64,000 bases of DNA from Uranotaenia lowii (GCF_029784155.1 NC_073693.1:283047456-283111455), one strand, 5' to 3'; positions 12,406 to 24,060 are shown, numbered from the stretch's first letter. Numbers and translations are program-made. The notes: generated from the letters alone by a model not told the origin.

Positions 12406-13039
12406 AACTTTATTGAATTCCATATTTGAGACTTACTTATTATCAACAAGTAAGATTTTTTTTAAAACCTGTAGTTTAATCACCACTGACCACCAGGATA
12501 AAACTTCAAATCCAAGTCTGAAAAATGGTTTGAGTTTAATGTTTCGAATATGGAAAGTCCTTCTCATTTAAGTCCAAAACGCAAATCCAGGCTAATTAAT
12601 CTTACAACTTTGCTAAATCCCGGCATATTTTCTTCAATCTCTAGCCTTATCTAACTTTATTAAATTCAATATTCGAGACTCACTTATTATAAACAAGAAT
12701 TTTTTGAAAAAAAATTTGGAAAATTTTTTAGCAGTACGCAATTTCGATTGAAGATGAAATACTATCCCAGTTGGAAAGTGCTACCCAACTTTCAAGGGAA
12801 AATAGGTAATTTCGACGATACAATCGGACTACACTGGTTCATTTTTTCTACACGGATTTTTTTGACAAATTTTGAAAGATTCGCAATACCGTCAATAGGT
12901 GGCAAAATTTTACATAAAATGATCGGATTTTTCTAAGTGTCATATCAGTGAGATCAGTGGTAGAATTGTGAAGCTGAGATGAGATTTCGAGCTTTCGGGC
13001 TTAGTTGTAAATCGATACTGTCACACGAGACTCGTTTAG

Positions 13040-13960
13040 TCGCCCATCAAAGTTTGATTTAGAAGTTTAGAGGACAGACAGAACGTCTCGGTAGAAATTT
13101 CTAGAGAGGGCAGCTTAAAATTAAAGAACGAGTTGAGAGGACAGCCCGAACATATCAATAGAATTTTCAAATGAGTGGAGAGGACAGCTTGAAATCGAAA
13201 GGCGAGTTGAGAGAACAGCCAGAACGTATCGATAGAAATTTCAAACGACTTGAGAGGGCAGCTTAAAATTCAAAAACGAGTTGAGAGGACAGCCCAAACG
13301 TATCATTAAAATTTTCAAGTGAGTTGAGAGAACAGCTTGAAATTGGAAGGCGAGTTGAGAGGACAGCCAGAACGTATCGATAGAAATTTCAAACGACTTG
13401 AGATTACAGCTTGAAATTGAAAAGTGAGTTGTGAGGACAGCTAGAACGTATCGATAGAAATTTCAAGTGAGTTGAGAGGACATCTTGAATTTGGAAGGCG
13501 AGTTGAGAGGACAACCAGAACGTATGGATAGAAATTTCAAACGAGTTGAGAGGGCAGCAACAATTTAAGAACGAGTTGAGAGTACAGCCCGAACGTATCA
13601 TTAGAATAATCATGTGAGTTGAGAGACAACTTGAATATGGAAGATGAGTCGAGAAGACAGCCTGAACGTATCGATACAAATTTCAAACGACTTGAGAGGG
13701 CGGCTTGAATTTGGAGGGGGGGTGAGAGGACAGCTCGAACGTATCATTAGTATTTTCAAGTGAGTTGAGAGGACAGCTTGAAATTGGAAGGCGAGTTGAG
13801 AGGACAGCCAGAACGTATCGATAGAAATTTCAAACGACTTGAGAGTACAGTTTGAAATTGAAAAGTGATTTGAGAGGACAGCCAGAACGTATCGATTAAA
13901 AATTCAAACGACTAGAGAGGAAAGCTTGAATTTGGAAGGCGAGTTGATATGCTACGTTGA
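13040..13960. repeat. Satellite array with 74-base units
   Basis: About twelve units starting GTTGAGAG, for instance at 13132, 13206, 13280 and 13354, exactly 74 bases apart. Each unit has two related ~37-base halves: one with CAGAACGTATCGATAGAAAT, the other with CAGCTTGAAATTGGAAGG. Units diverge by about 10% with some indels. No gene is present; short frames inside are chance. Confidence 0.9.
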
Positions 13961-14610
13961 AAATTAAGAATTGCAAGACTAGGCTGTTCAATCCTGCATT
14001 AATACTAAAATGTTTGCTGTCCTAGAGCTTCAACTAAGTTGACCCTCACAAAAATGTTGTTCTAATTCACAGAAAGTAAATTTAGCGTGAATTGAAATAC
14101 TACGTTCAGTAATTCCTGAAAAAAAAAAATTAGCAAAAGCGGTCGTTCAAATTTTGTTATCAAAGAACAGCGATAGAAAAAAAAACGCACTCTTCTCTTT
14201 CATTGGCGACCGTCAAAAATAGGTTTTGCAACAGTTTTTTCAAGAATATTCGTGTTTCTTCTGTAGTCTAAGTGCCGGAACGTAGGAAAATCATGTTGAG
14301 CTGAGAGTAACTTTTCCATAAAAAATCATCTCTGAATAAGTTAACAAAATTTTCTAAGACCTAACCTGGTACCATTTCTGAAGTGTTAGTAGTTTAAAAA
14401 AAATGATTAAGTATTCAACTTAAAAGAGACATTCAGTTTACACTTATCATGACGTAGTTTATGGATATCCCAGAACCGAAAGAATCCCAAGTGTTAGCCT
14501 AATACCGATAATTTCGAAGTTGTTAACTGGCGATAGAACGCCATCTGACGCAATAATTGTGCATCCAACCGTCCACTTTTTGTTTACACTAATCTACTAT
14601 TTACACTTAC

Positions 14611-14673
14611 ATTGTTCAACTTGTCGTTCATTTGGTGGATCTTGTCCTCAACCGAATCGCGCGATGCCATTGC
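14611..14673 (-). CDS. Tm1: Tropomyosin 1, predicted third alternative exon 7 (7c)
   Basis: Downstream of exon 7b there is a third 63-base open segment, phase 0 at both ends, reading AMASRDSVEDKIHQMNDKLN then N. An acceptor AAAATAG precedes it and a consensus donor GTAAGTG follows. The sequence diverges from exons 7a and 7b, but the hydrophobic positions are kept exactly: Val8, Ile12, Met15 and Leu19, with a charged remainder. Exact length, phase, position between exons 7b and 8, and heptad register all fit a mutually exclusive exon 7. A second reading is that the ATG inside it (second codon) starts a very short isoform that joins exon 8; an in-frame TAG lies just upstream. I do not know whether a homologous exon is annotated in other insects. 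A weak polypyrimidine tract is the main point against it. Confidence 0.7.
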
Positions 14674-15849
14674 CTATTTTAGAGTACACGCAAAATCAGG
14701 CGCGGTTTGTTCGATTTTACCAGTGTCGGTGTTTCGATTCAATTTGGGAACACGGTTTGGTTCCAATCCAAACAGTTACATAAAAAGTGGAATAAAAGTT
14801 ATTTTTGTGTGAAAAGTTTTTTTTTTTAATTTGTTTGGAACCAAATTTTTTCTGGAAAGGTTAAAAATTCGCTGGAAGTGCTGAAGAGCGTCCGTTAAGT
14901 CAATCAGTCTAGTTTTTTTTTAATTCGAGCAGTTTCACGCGGAATTTTCGAGTTGTTTTACACTAAGAAGATAAGTTGCTTGTAAAGAAAAACAAATGCT
15001 TGTTGTTTAAAATTATCACTTTTGGGGGTAAAACTTCAATAAAAAGAACAAAATTCAAGAAATCGTGAAACTATTTAAGTTTTCTCATGTTCACGAAACA
15101 TTTGGCTTACACGGAGAAAAATGATCTCCCAAGTTACAACTAAACCTGTTGAAATTCTACAGCGAATCAATCCTTACATTTATCCGTTCCCATTTCTTTT
15201 TTTTTTTTTTGACTCATATAAGGTAAGCATGAGAAAACATAAAAGAAAAAACTACACGAGACACCTCTTGTCGGAGATAAGATATCGGACACAGTAGTGC
15301 TGACTGCCACTCGCGGATTGTGTTATTTTTAACCATCTGATAAGAAAAATCGAGTCGCTGCTACTCCCCATCGTTTAATCGAATGCAGCGCCAACGATTG
15401 CGAAGGCCGTTTGAGTATTTTATGATTTCGAAACGCAAATAACACAATTTTTGCGAAATAGTTGAGGAATTTATGAGAAAAAAGGATCATTGAACTGAAT
15501 ATTTCGAACTGAAAAACACTGTGAAAAAACTACTCGTGGGATGACAACTTTTCATAACACACATTTGAATACACACATATATACAAACAGAAGCCTACAG
15601 AAAAACCGATAAATAGAGAGAATGAAGAACACGAATACTATGTATAAATATAATGTATGCGATTTCCCGGTTCCCAATTACACAGATAGCTTTCGAGGAT
15701 GCAACCTGATCTACTACCAAGTTTGTGCGTCATCATCAACAATAAGTTACAAAAACGAAAATAAAGTTGGCAACACTGAAACATTGAATTTGTTTCAGTG
15801 TTTCGAGCTACTCGAGATGCGCTTCGAAAGCGACTGAAATCCAAAATAC
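14674..15849 (-). other. Intron between exons 7b and 7c
   Basis: No repeat or gene recognised. The part next to exon 7c (14680-14800) is less AT-rich than the neighbourhood, as is 15240-15420. These may be splicing-control sequence, but nothing specific can be read. Confidence 0.5.
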
Positions 15850-15912
15850 CTCCTTCAAACGCTGGTCCAGTACCCGAACTTGTCCACCGTAGGTTTCCTC
15901 CCGTTGCGTTGC
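15850..15912 (-). CDS. Tm1: Tropomyosin 1, alternative exon 7b (TnH-type)
   Basis: The exon is 63 bases and 21 residues, ATQREETYGGQVRVLDQRLK then E, phase 0 at both ends. Fly Tm1 isoforms 33/34 have an ATQ-starting version of exon 7 that matches at ATQ, EET and the LKE end. The core residues Tyr8, Val12, Leu15 and Leu19 keep the heptad. The pair of glycines at positions 9-10 is unusual in a coiled coil and would loosen the helix at that point. The acceptor is CACTCAG and the donor GTATTT is weak. It lies 512 bases downstream of exon 7a. Confidence 0.92.
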
Positions 15913-16856
15913 CTGAGTGGGTTTTGTTATTGTTTGTAAACAATTCAGATCGTCCGATATCGATTTTGTTCGATTCGAATCCGTAGAACGAGGTGTTACA
16001 TTTAGCAATTTGCAATGGCAGTTATACGAGGGTTATTTGGCCGTAGCAAAAACAAACAACCGCACGCACGTCAAACGACAAATGTTAGCGGCGATCGAAA
16101 TTCCGTTGATCGATTGATTAAAATTTTATGTAACCATAAAAGGAACATGGAAAAAATCAAAGAAGAAATCATTCGATTAGTTGTTAGAAAATGTCAACAA
16201 ACACACTCTTGGGGTTTAAACTGTTATACAGAAAAAAAAAAGTGTTTACGTCAACACATAAAGTCGTCTATCTGTCAATGTTTTAGTGGTAAACAACAAT
16301 CCTTTCTCTGTCACTGATTGAGTTTTGTGGTTAGAGGAATGCACACTGAGGTAAAACAATAACACGCATTCGCGCGAAGCAAGTCGAAACCACTAAAGGA
16401 TTTCGGACAGAAAGTGTGCAGTACCTCCTTTAGACGGGTGGTCAGAGTCTTGATTTGGTTCTTGTACTCCTCCTCGCGTTGGTTGGCCTGATGGTATTAT
16501 TGTATTGATTAACAATTAACGTAGTCAGAAAATGAAATAAGAATAAACAAGCACATTCGAATAAAATAAACAATCAAAATGTCGTTCGTCATTTTTGTAA
16601 GTCTTGTTTTGTGAAACGTAGGTGACGATTTTTTTCAGTGTCCTTGTAGCGAATGAGTAATCCTGTTTGGTGCTTAGTTGGAAAGCCGATTTTTAACATG
16701 TATCTAAGAAAATAGACTTTTGTGAAACCAAAAGGAAACGACAAACAAAGTATTCCAACTAAGCACCCACTGTGATAAATAGAGGTTGAATAAAATTTCC
16801 ACTGTGGGAAATTCCCAGTACTTCTGTCTAAAAGCATTGCATTCGCATTGCATTAC
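15913..16856 (-). other. Introns around exon 7a
   Basis: Two short introns of 512 and 369 bases, split by exon 7a. Unique sequence. The upstream one carries a 13-base repeat of AACTAAGCAC words (16675 region inverted at ~16757), a possible small hairpin. Confidence 0.45.
16425..16487 (-). CDS. Tm1: Tropomyosin 1, alternative exon 7a (common type)
   Basis: The exon is 63 bases and 21 residues, ANQREEEYKNQIKTLTTRLK then E, phase 0 at both ends. It is the standard exon 7 of fly tropomyosins. Hydrophobic core residues fall at positions 8 (Tyr), 12 (Ile), 15 (Leu) and 19 (Leu). The acceptor is CATCAG; the donor GTACTG is suboptimal. It is 369 bases downstream of exon 6. Because its length is a multiple of three, joining both 7a and 7b would keep frame but break the coiled-coil register against actin, so the exons are expected to be exclusive. 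Confidence 0.96.
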
Positions 16857-16932
16857 CTTCTCTTCCGAGACTTCCAGGGACTTCAGGTTGTTGCCGACAA
16901 CTCGCAGTTCTTCCTCAAGCTCGACAATCTTG
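16857..16932 (-). CDS. Tm1: Tropomyosin 1, constitutive exon 6
   Basis: The exon is 76 bases: one base that completes the split codon from exon 5, then 25 residues reading [20 protein letters not shown] and VSEEK. This segment is nearly invariant in insect tropomyosins and lies near the troponin-T-binding half of the molecule. The acceptor is a good CACCTGCAG and the donor is GTAATG. No second copy of exon 6 was seen. It ends at phase 0 on AAG, so it can join any of the three exons 7 directly. Confidence 0.97.
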
Positions 16933-17187
16933 CTGCAGGTGGTTGAATCGATTTTCAATAATTTTGTAGAAACATTCGCGTATTTCGGATGGTCATGAAA
17001 AAAATGGAATAAATTATTAGTATTTACTCAAAATGTTGATACACCGATGAATGAGAAAAACACATTTTGACAAAAACTTCAAAATGTGTTTTCTTCGTTC
17101 AACGTTCGTTTATTTTCTAGAAAAATTTGTGTCAGTAGAAATAAGTGCAAATTTTAGAAAAAAAAAACAAAAAGCATCATATCAAAC
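16933..17187 (-). other. Short intron between exons 5b and 6
   Basis: 255 bases, AT-rich, no repeat seen. Its donor (GTTTGA) is the weakest of the gene. Confidence 0.6.
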
Positions 17188-17258
17188 CTTTCGTTCATTT
17201 CGACCTTCTCCTCGGACCGTTCCAGATCCTGTTCCATGAGGACCAATTTCCGAGCCAC
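17188..17258 (-). CDS. Tm1: Tropomyosin 1, alternative exon 5b (TnH-type)
   Basis: The exon is 71 bases. It encodes VARKLVLMEQDLERSEEKVE, then MNE, plus AG of the next codon. Joined to exon 6 it gives AGC, serine, then KIVELEEEL. The combination LVLMEQDLERSEEKVE is the version known from Drosophila Tm1 isoforms 33/34. The acceptor is GTAG and the donor is GTTTGA, which departs from consensus at positions +3 and +4 and is the weakest donor in the gene. It sits only 255 bases upstream of exon 6. That distance and the weak donor suggest that a tissue-specific factor is needed to include it instead of exon 5a. Confidence 0.94.
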
Positions 17259-18070
17259 CTACTCTCTCGAAAGCGCACACACACAAACATTCGCAAACCA
17301 ACAGTTTTGTTGATGGTAGTAGTACAACAACAATTCGCGAGCAGGCCAGTGTTAGCAGATTTGTTTGTTTTGTTTTTGTTTCGATTTGTTGATGTAGAAG
17401 TGTTGTCATCGACGTCATTTTCGATCCATTGGCGTTTGTTTACACCCGTGTTTTTTGTGGGTTAGGTTATTTTTTTGTCCAGGCATAAACAACAATGGGA
17501 GCACACATTTGAAAAAAGAAAAACAATGGGTTAGCAAAGTTCACATCATCTTGGAAATGGGTTAGAAAGCTGCAAAAACTTATCGACTAGTAAATTTGTC
17601 CTTTCTAGCTAGCTGACTTTTCCTTATATTTAGCATTATATTACATGCAAATATTACATGCAAATGGGTAAGAGCTCAAGATTGAGCCTATTTGCTGTAC
17701 AAATCTGAAAAAAAGAAAGTTTGAGGGTTTCTATAATTGTAGAAACGAGTATTGAGATAGATCAATTTCGAAGAGGTTAAAATTTGAAACATATGCAGTG
17801 ACGATAAAATTAGAATATTTTGAAGAATAGGAACATAATAGAAATTTGAAGGCAAAATATACAAAATTTCAGATATCAACCTTATAACTTATATTCTAAA
17901 CTCAAAAAGTGACATTTAATCAAACTAGCAGGTCAAGAATTTAAGATGAGCTTTTCTTTAGAAGGAAAATGAATTAAAAGTTCAACATCGAGCGTTCTGT
18001 TGACAAAATAACGGGCTTTTAATTTTGTTTTCATCATGATTTAATACCAAAATATTATTCTAAAGGAATT

Positions 18071-18311
18071 TGTTGCCAGATTTCCTGGTTTTATTCGGAT
18101 TTGTCCGGATATTTAATACAAAATTTGGGAACAGTCCAGCCCCTTGATTTTTGTTGGGTAATTTTTGGGTTTTGACAAAATTTGCCCGGATATTGCCGGG
18201 ATTTTTTATCGTCAATTTTGAAAAGAAATGCCCGGATTTTGCCGATTTTTGTTTAAAATTGCCCGGAATTGCCCGGCACCGGCTACGTGCTGAAAAATTC
18301 TGGCAACCTTA
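18071..18311. mobile_element. CCGGG-rich MITE copy
   Basis: Begins TGTTGCCAGATTTCCTGG and ends TTCTGGCAACCTTA, with interior TTGCCCGGA words and GGCTACGTGCTGAAAAATTC near the right end, as in the copy at 39999-40420. No clear target duplication. Confidence 0.75.
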
Positions 18312-18349
18312 AGTTAAACGTTATCACAAAAACTATGAAAAAAAAATTA

Positions 18350-21300
18350 TTCTAATTCCAAAAGAATTTTTTTCGCAATCCTCCAAGTCTTCCTTAAAGT
18401 CTTAAAAGCTTTAGCTCCATGCCTTTGAGCTTTTGTGTCATGTATTGAAATTTTCAAGACTCTGAGAGCTAAAATATTCAAGTCGCTGACTTTCAACTCT
18501 CCAAGCCTTGAAGACACGAAGGCTTCGAGAGTTGAAAGTTCCTGACTTGAATATTGTAGCACTTCTCAATTCAAACCTCGAGGACTTGAAGAGTCCAAAC
18601 GTCCGAGTTAAATCTCCAAGATTTTTTTTGTTTTTTAATCTTTAAGGCCATCTTGAAACCATCAATCACATTCTTGAGCCTTCAAGTCTTAAAACCTTCA
18701 AGTTTCCAAGTCTTTAAATTTTTATGCATGCCAGTTCATAACTTTTTTGTCTTTAAAAATTTAAACCTTGAGGTCTTAAAGCTGTGTTTAAATGTTTAGG
18801 TTTTCAAGTCTTCATATTTTCAAGCCTTCAAAGTCTTTTAAATTTCAAGTTTCATGCTTTTGAGTCTTCATGGAAGGCTGGAGTGTCTAAAAATTTAAAG
18901 ACTTGGAGACTTGAAGGCTCAAGAATGTGATTGATGGTTTCAATATGGCCTTAAAGATTAAAAAACAAAACAAAATCTTGAGGATTTAACTCGGACATTT
19001 GGAGTCTTCAAGTCCTCAAGTTTTGACTTCAAGTCTTCAAGTCTTCTAGAGCCATTAGGTTTTCAAGTCTTGAAGCCTTCAAGCCTCCAATTCTCCAGGT
19101 CTTCACGTCTTCAAGCCTTGAAACCTTCATGTCATCGTCTCCTGAAATCATCAATTCTTAAAGTCTTCATATCTATCGATTTTAAAGTCTTCAAGCGTTC
19201 AAGCTATAAGGTTTTTCAATTTTTTACGTTTTCAAGTTTTCAACTTAGAATCTCGAGGACTTAAAGCCATGAATTTAAGTCCTCGAGATTCTAAGTTCTC
19301 AAGTATTCAAACCTAAGAGTCTTCAAGTTTTCAAACCTTCATGTCCTCAAGTCCTGACATTTTCCATTTGTGAAGTCTTTTTATCTACTGGTTTTCAAAT
19401 CTTCTCAAAGACTCCAAGACTTCGAGTCAACAAATTCTCAAGTTTTTTTTAGTTTTTCAGTCGTCAAGCCATGAGGCTTTCTAATTCTCTAGTCTACAAG
19501 CCTCCAAGTCTTCAAATAATAAAATTTTAAAAAATTCTTGAAATTTTAAAAATTTCGATTATTAGGGCATCATGTCTACAATCCCTGAAGTCTTAAAATC
19601 AATCTTTAAATTTTTAGTTTTCAGTCTTTAAGGTCTTCACGTTTTAGGTCTTGAAACCTTAAAGTAATCAAGTCCTGAAGCCTTCAATTCTCCAAATCTT
19701 CAAAGTCTACTTATTTTTAGGTCTTCAAGTTTTCACGCAATCATGTCTTCAAGTCTTATTGTCTAAGTCATCAAATCTTCAAACCTTCAAGTCTTCAGAG
19801 TTTAAGGTCTTCGAGTTTAAAAAACTACAAGTTCTCAAGTCCTGAAGTCTTCCATTCTTTAAGCCTTCAAGTCTACTGGTTTTTGCTATTTCTTAAATAC
19901 TTCAAATCTGAGTCAAGAAAATTTTCGTGTTTTCAGGTGTAAAAATCTTCAAATCCTCAAGTCTACAATTTTTAAAACATTCCAATTTTCAAGTCTTTAA
20001 ATCTTCAAGCATTCAAGTTTCAAGGTCTTGAAGCTTTCAAATCTTCATGTCTTCAAATCTTCAGTTCTTCAAGGTTTCAGGTTCTCAAGGTTTCAAGCCT
20101 GCAAAATTTCAAATTTTTCGAGTCTGTAACTCTTCAAGTCAAGGCTAGAATAGCCTAAAGGTTTTGAGGTCTTCAAGGTATTCACATCTTCAAGTATTGA
20201 AGTCTTCAAATCATCAAGTCCTGATGTCTTCCATTCTTCAAATTTTCAAGTCTACTGATTTTAAAGTCTTTAAGTTTTCGAGTCCCCAAGTCTTCAAGTC
20301 ATATTGTCTAACTCTTCAAGTTTTCAAACCTTCAAGTCTTCAGAATTGGAAGTCTTCGAGTTTTCAAAACTTCAAGTTCTCAAATCCTGAAGTCTTTCCT
20401 TCTTTAAGTCTTAAAGTCTACTGGTTTTTGCGAATCCTTAAAGACTCCAAATCTGAATCAACAAATTTTCGAGTTTTCAAGTGTTGTAGTCTTGAAATCC
20501 TCAGGTCTACAATTTTTAAAACATTCTAATTTTCAAGTCTTTATGTCTTCAAGCATTCATGTTTCAGGGTCTTAAAGCTTTCAAGTCTTCATGTCTTCAA
20601 TCAAATCCTCAGTTTTTCAAGTTTTCAAGTTCTCAAAGTTTCAAGTCTGCATAACTTCAAATTCAAGCCTTCGAATCTTCAAGCCGTCGAGTCTTCAAGC
20701 CTTCGAGTCGGTAAGTCTTGAATTCAAGGCTAGAATATCCTAAAGGTATTGAGGTCTTCACATCTTCAAGTCTTGAAGCCTTCAAGTCATCAAGTTCTGA
20801 AGTCATCAATTCTTCAATTCTTCAAGTCTACTGATTTTAAAATCTTCAAGTTTTCAAGTCCCCAAGCCTTCAAGTCTTATTGTCTATGTCATCAAGTCTC
20901 CAAACTTTCAAGATTCAAAATTGAAGGTCTACGAGTTTTCAAAACTTCAAGTTCTCAAGTCCTGAAGTCTTCCATTCTATAAGTCTTCAAGTCTACTGGT
21001 TTTTGTGATTTCTTAAAGACTCCAAATCTGAATCAACAAATTAATTTCAACAATTTTTTTTAAACATTCCAAATTTCGAGTCATTATGTTTTCAAGCATT
21101 TAAGTTTAAAGGGTTTAAAGCTTTTAAATTTCCATGTCTTCAAATCTTCAGTTTTTCAAGGTTTCAGTTTTACGAGGTTTCAGTTCTCAAGGTTTCAAGT
21201 CTGCAAAACTTTAAATGTTCAAGCCATCAAGTCTTCAATCTTTCGAGTTTGTAGGTCTTCAAGTCAAGGCTAGAATATCCTATAGCTATTGAGGTCTTCA

Positions 21301-22660
21301 AGGTCTTAACATCTTCAAGTCATCAAGTCCTTAAGTCTTCAATTCTTCAAATAATCATGTCGACTGATTTTAAAGTCTTCAAGTTTTCAAGTCCCCAAGC
21401 CTTCAAGTCATATGGTCTAAGTCATCAAGTCTTCGAACCTTCACGTCTTCAGAATTTAAGGTCTTTGAGTTTTCAAAATTTCAAGTTCTAAGTCCTGAAG
21501 TCTTCCATTCAGTCTACTGATTTTTGCGATTTCTTAAAGACTCCAAACCTGAATCTACAAATTTTCGAGTTTTCAAGTGTTGTAACCCTCAAATCCTCAA
21601 CTCTTCAAGTCTACAATGTTTTGAAACATTCCTGTTTTCAAGTCTTTATATCTCCAAGCATTCAGATTTTAAGGTCTTAAAACTTTCAAATCTTCGTGAC
21701 TTCGAATCTTCAGTTTTCAAGGTTTCAGTTCTTAAGGTTTTAAGTTTGCAAAACTTCAAATGTTCAAGCCATCGAGTCTTTAAGCCTTCGATTTTTCAAG
21801 TCTGTAAGTCTTCAATTCAAGGCTAGAATGACCTCAAGGTTTTGAGGTCTTCAAGGTCTTCACGTCTTCAATTCTTGAAGCCTTCAAGTCATCAAATCCT
21901 GAAGTCTTCAATTCTTCAAATCTTCTAGTCTAAAGGTTTTCAAGCTATCAAGCCTTCAAATCTTCAAGTTTTCATGTCCTTAAGTCTTCAAGTCCTCAAG
22001 TCTTCAAGTCTCATTGTCAAAGTCATCCAATCTTGAAACCTTCAAATCTTCAGATCTTAAGATCTTCGAGTTTTCAAACCTCCATATTCTCAAGTCCTGA
22101 AGTCTAGTAAATAGACCTCTTCAAAGAAACATAAAGTTTCACTGAGATCTTAAATGCATGTGTTAAAATATTAAAATCTTAACTCTTAATGTCTTCCAAT
22201 CTTTCAAATTTCAGGGTCTTCCTGTTTTCAAATTTTCATGTCTTTCAATCTTGAGTATTCAAGTCTTCAAGATTTCATGTCTTCAGTTTTAAGATTTTCA
22301 AGTCTTCAAGTTTCATTTTCGAATCTTCAAGTCTTCAATTCAAGGCTTCTAAGCCTTTTGGATTTCAAGTCGTCAAGGCTTCAAATTTTCAAGTCTTCAT
22401 GTCCTTGAGCCTTCAAGCCTTGAAACCCTCAAGTCCTGAAGTTTTCAATGCTTTAAATCTTCAAGTCTACTGGTTTTCAAGTTTACAAGCGATTAGGCAT
22501 TCAAGTCTTCAAATTTGAAGTCCTCAAGTTTTCAAATTATCATGTTTCATAGTCTTCAAGCCTAAAAGTCTTCAAGCCTACAAGGCTTCAGGTATTCAAA
22601 TTTTCCAACCTTCAGGCTCTAAATCCTAAATTCTACAATTTTCGAGCCATCTATGTTTTC
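18350..22660. repeat. Degenerate minisatellite of CTTCAAGT words, 4.3 kb
   Basis: Near-continuous repetition of TCTTCAAGTC and variants. From about 19.6 kb it has a higher-order repeat: the landmark AAGGCTAGAATATCCTA-type segment occurs at 20141, 20726, 21266 and 21819, 540-585 bases apart. Open frames up to ~121 codons within it (rich in Ser, Lys, Phe) only reflect the repeat. The left part contains a long inverted repeat (see separate entry). Confidence 0.92.
18577..19020. repeat. Inverted repeat inside the minisatellite
   Basis: Arms ~18577-18695 and ~18900-19020 are inverted copies over about 115 bases. Shared words include GTCCGAGTTAAATC, TTTTTTAATCTTTAAGGCCA and AACCATCAATCACATTCTTG on one strand. 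Similarity looks above 90%. The spacer is about 200 bases. Confidence 0.85.
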
Positions 22661-23910
22661 TAAGTTACACTAATATTCCAGATTTTAGGTCATTAAATTT
22701 TACAATTGAATAGTTTGTTGTTTTTTTTTTGCTTCAGGTCTGTGATTTCTAGAACTGAGTGGCTTTTTCTAATTATCTGTACCAACTTTGAGTTTTTTAT
22801 TCCCAATTTACATCCTTAAGCTTCCAAAATGAATTACTATTTTTTTTTCAATTTTTGACTTATTATACCGAAAATTCCAAAACAAATGAAATTTCCATAT
22901 GAATCAATCCATTTCCTATTTTGGGTTTCTTCTTCCTATTTTCAATTTTTCATTTTCTACTTTTATTTCAATTAAAAAAAAATGAAATTCAATTAATTAC
23001 GTATGATTTTCTCTTTCCAATTACTCTACTTTTTAGACTAAAATTTCGTCATTCTAATTTAAAATATCCTTTTTGTGGTTTCTTAAATTCCGGAACTAAA
23101 TCTTTGTTTCGCTTTCAGTTTTTCGTATTCACTTTAGGTGTCATTCAATTTCATTAATTATTTTGAAAAACTAAATAATGAAAACAATATTTCTTTTAAA
23201 AAAAATATCTTAAGATTCAAAATTTGAATTTCTGATTGAAGGATGAACTTCAAATCTTGATTCAATCTCAAAAAACTTAATGTTTGAATAAATCAACCAT
23301 TCAGTTTCCAGTTGAATTTCGTAGTGTAAATATTTTAAACAAAGTTCAATTTCAAGCTTTGGTTTTCCATTGCAAGAAAATAATCGATTTTGAAATTCCT
23401 TTTGGTCTAGATTGCAAAAATAATATTTCTAATTTTCACTATCAATTTTGCAATTTCTTTTTCTATTTTTTTCTTCTTCAATACCACTTATATTTTTGGT
23501 CTTTGCTTTCCGATTCGAATCATATTGATTACCAGTTGTGTTTTTTTAACAAACTCAGTATAAGCTCTATAATATACGTTTTAGAGTTTTAAATGTTATA
23601 ATTAGTTTCGGACTCAAAATTCTAATTTTCTATTTTTAAATTCCTAAACCCTCTTATTCAGCTTCAATTTAAAAACTAAACTACGATTTCACGATTAGAT
23701 TCGGGAAACCGATATCCAATAATTTTTTCGTTCATTTGTCGTTTTCAATCTTCAATCAGTCATTTAATAGTCAATCAGTCAATCATTTAAAAATATATTC
23801 ATTAAATCATTCAATCTGTTGATCTCTCAATCGGTCAATTAGACAATCATTCGAAAAATCAAATATTCCCTCAGTCCATCAGTCAATCATTATTTTGTTA
23901 TTTCTCAATA

Positions 23911-24060
23911 AAGATTGATTTCAAAATAGAATTTCTCAAAGTTGAAGACTTAAAAATCAGAAATTTATTTTCACATAAAAGTAATGTATAAAGATTGATT
24001 TCACAATAGAATTTCTCAAAGTTGGAGACTAGAAAAATTAGAAATTAATTTTTATATCAA
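23911..24060. repeat. Tandem duplication, 80-base period
   Basis: AAAGATTGATTTCA and ATAGAATTTCTCAAAGTTG occur at 23910 and again at 23990. Two copies only. Confidence 0.8.

Larger units (their letters stand above)
6599..14610 (-). other. Large intron before exon 8
   Basis: Contains repeats listed separately: a TTGCC-ended element, a foldback copy, an 810-base duplication, CCGGG-rich MITE copies and the 74-base satellite. Stretches 6.6-7.5, 10.1-11.3 and 12.6-13.0 kb are AT-rich with nothing recognised. Segments near 11395-11500, 11578-11705 and 12490-12600 repeat the words TTCAAATCCAAGTCT and AATTTCAAGT. Confidence 0.6.

Noticed and set aside
20164..20529. Ser/Lys/Phe-rich 121-codon open frame
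   Set aside because: It lies within the CTTCAAGTC minisatellite and similar frames recur in the other blocks with indels, so it is repeat-driven.
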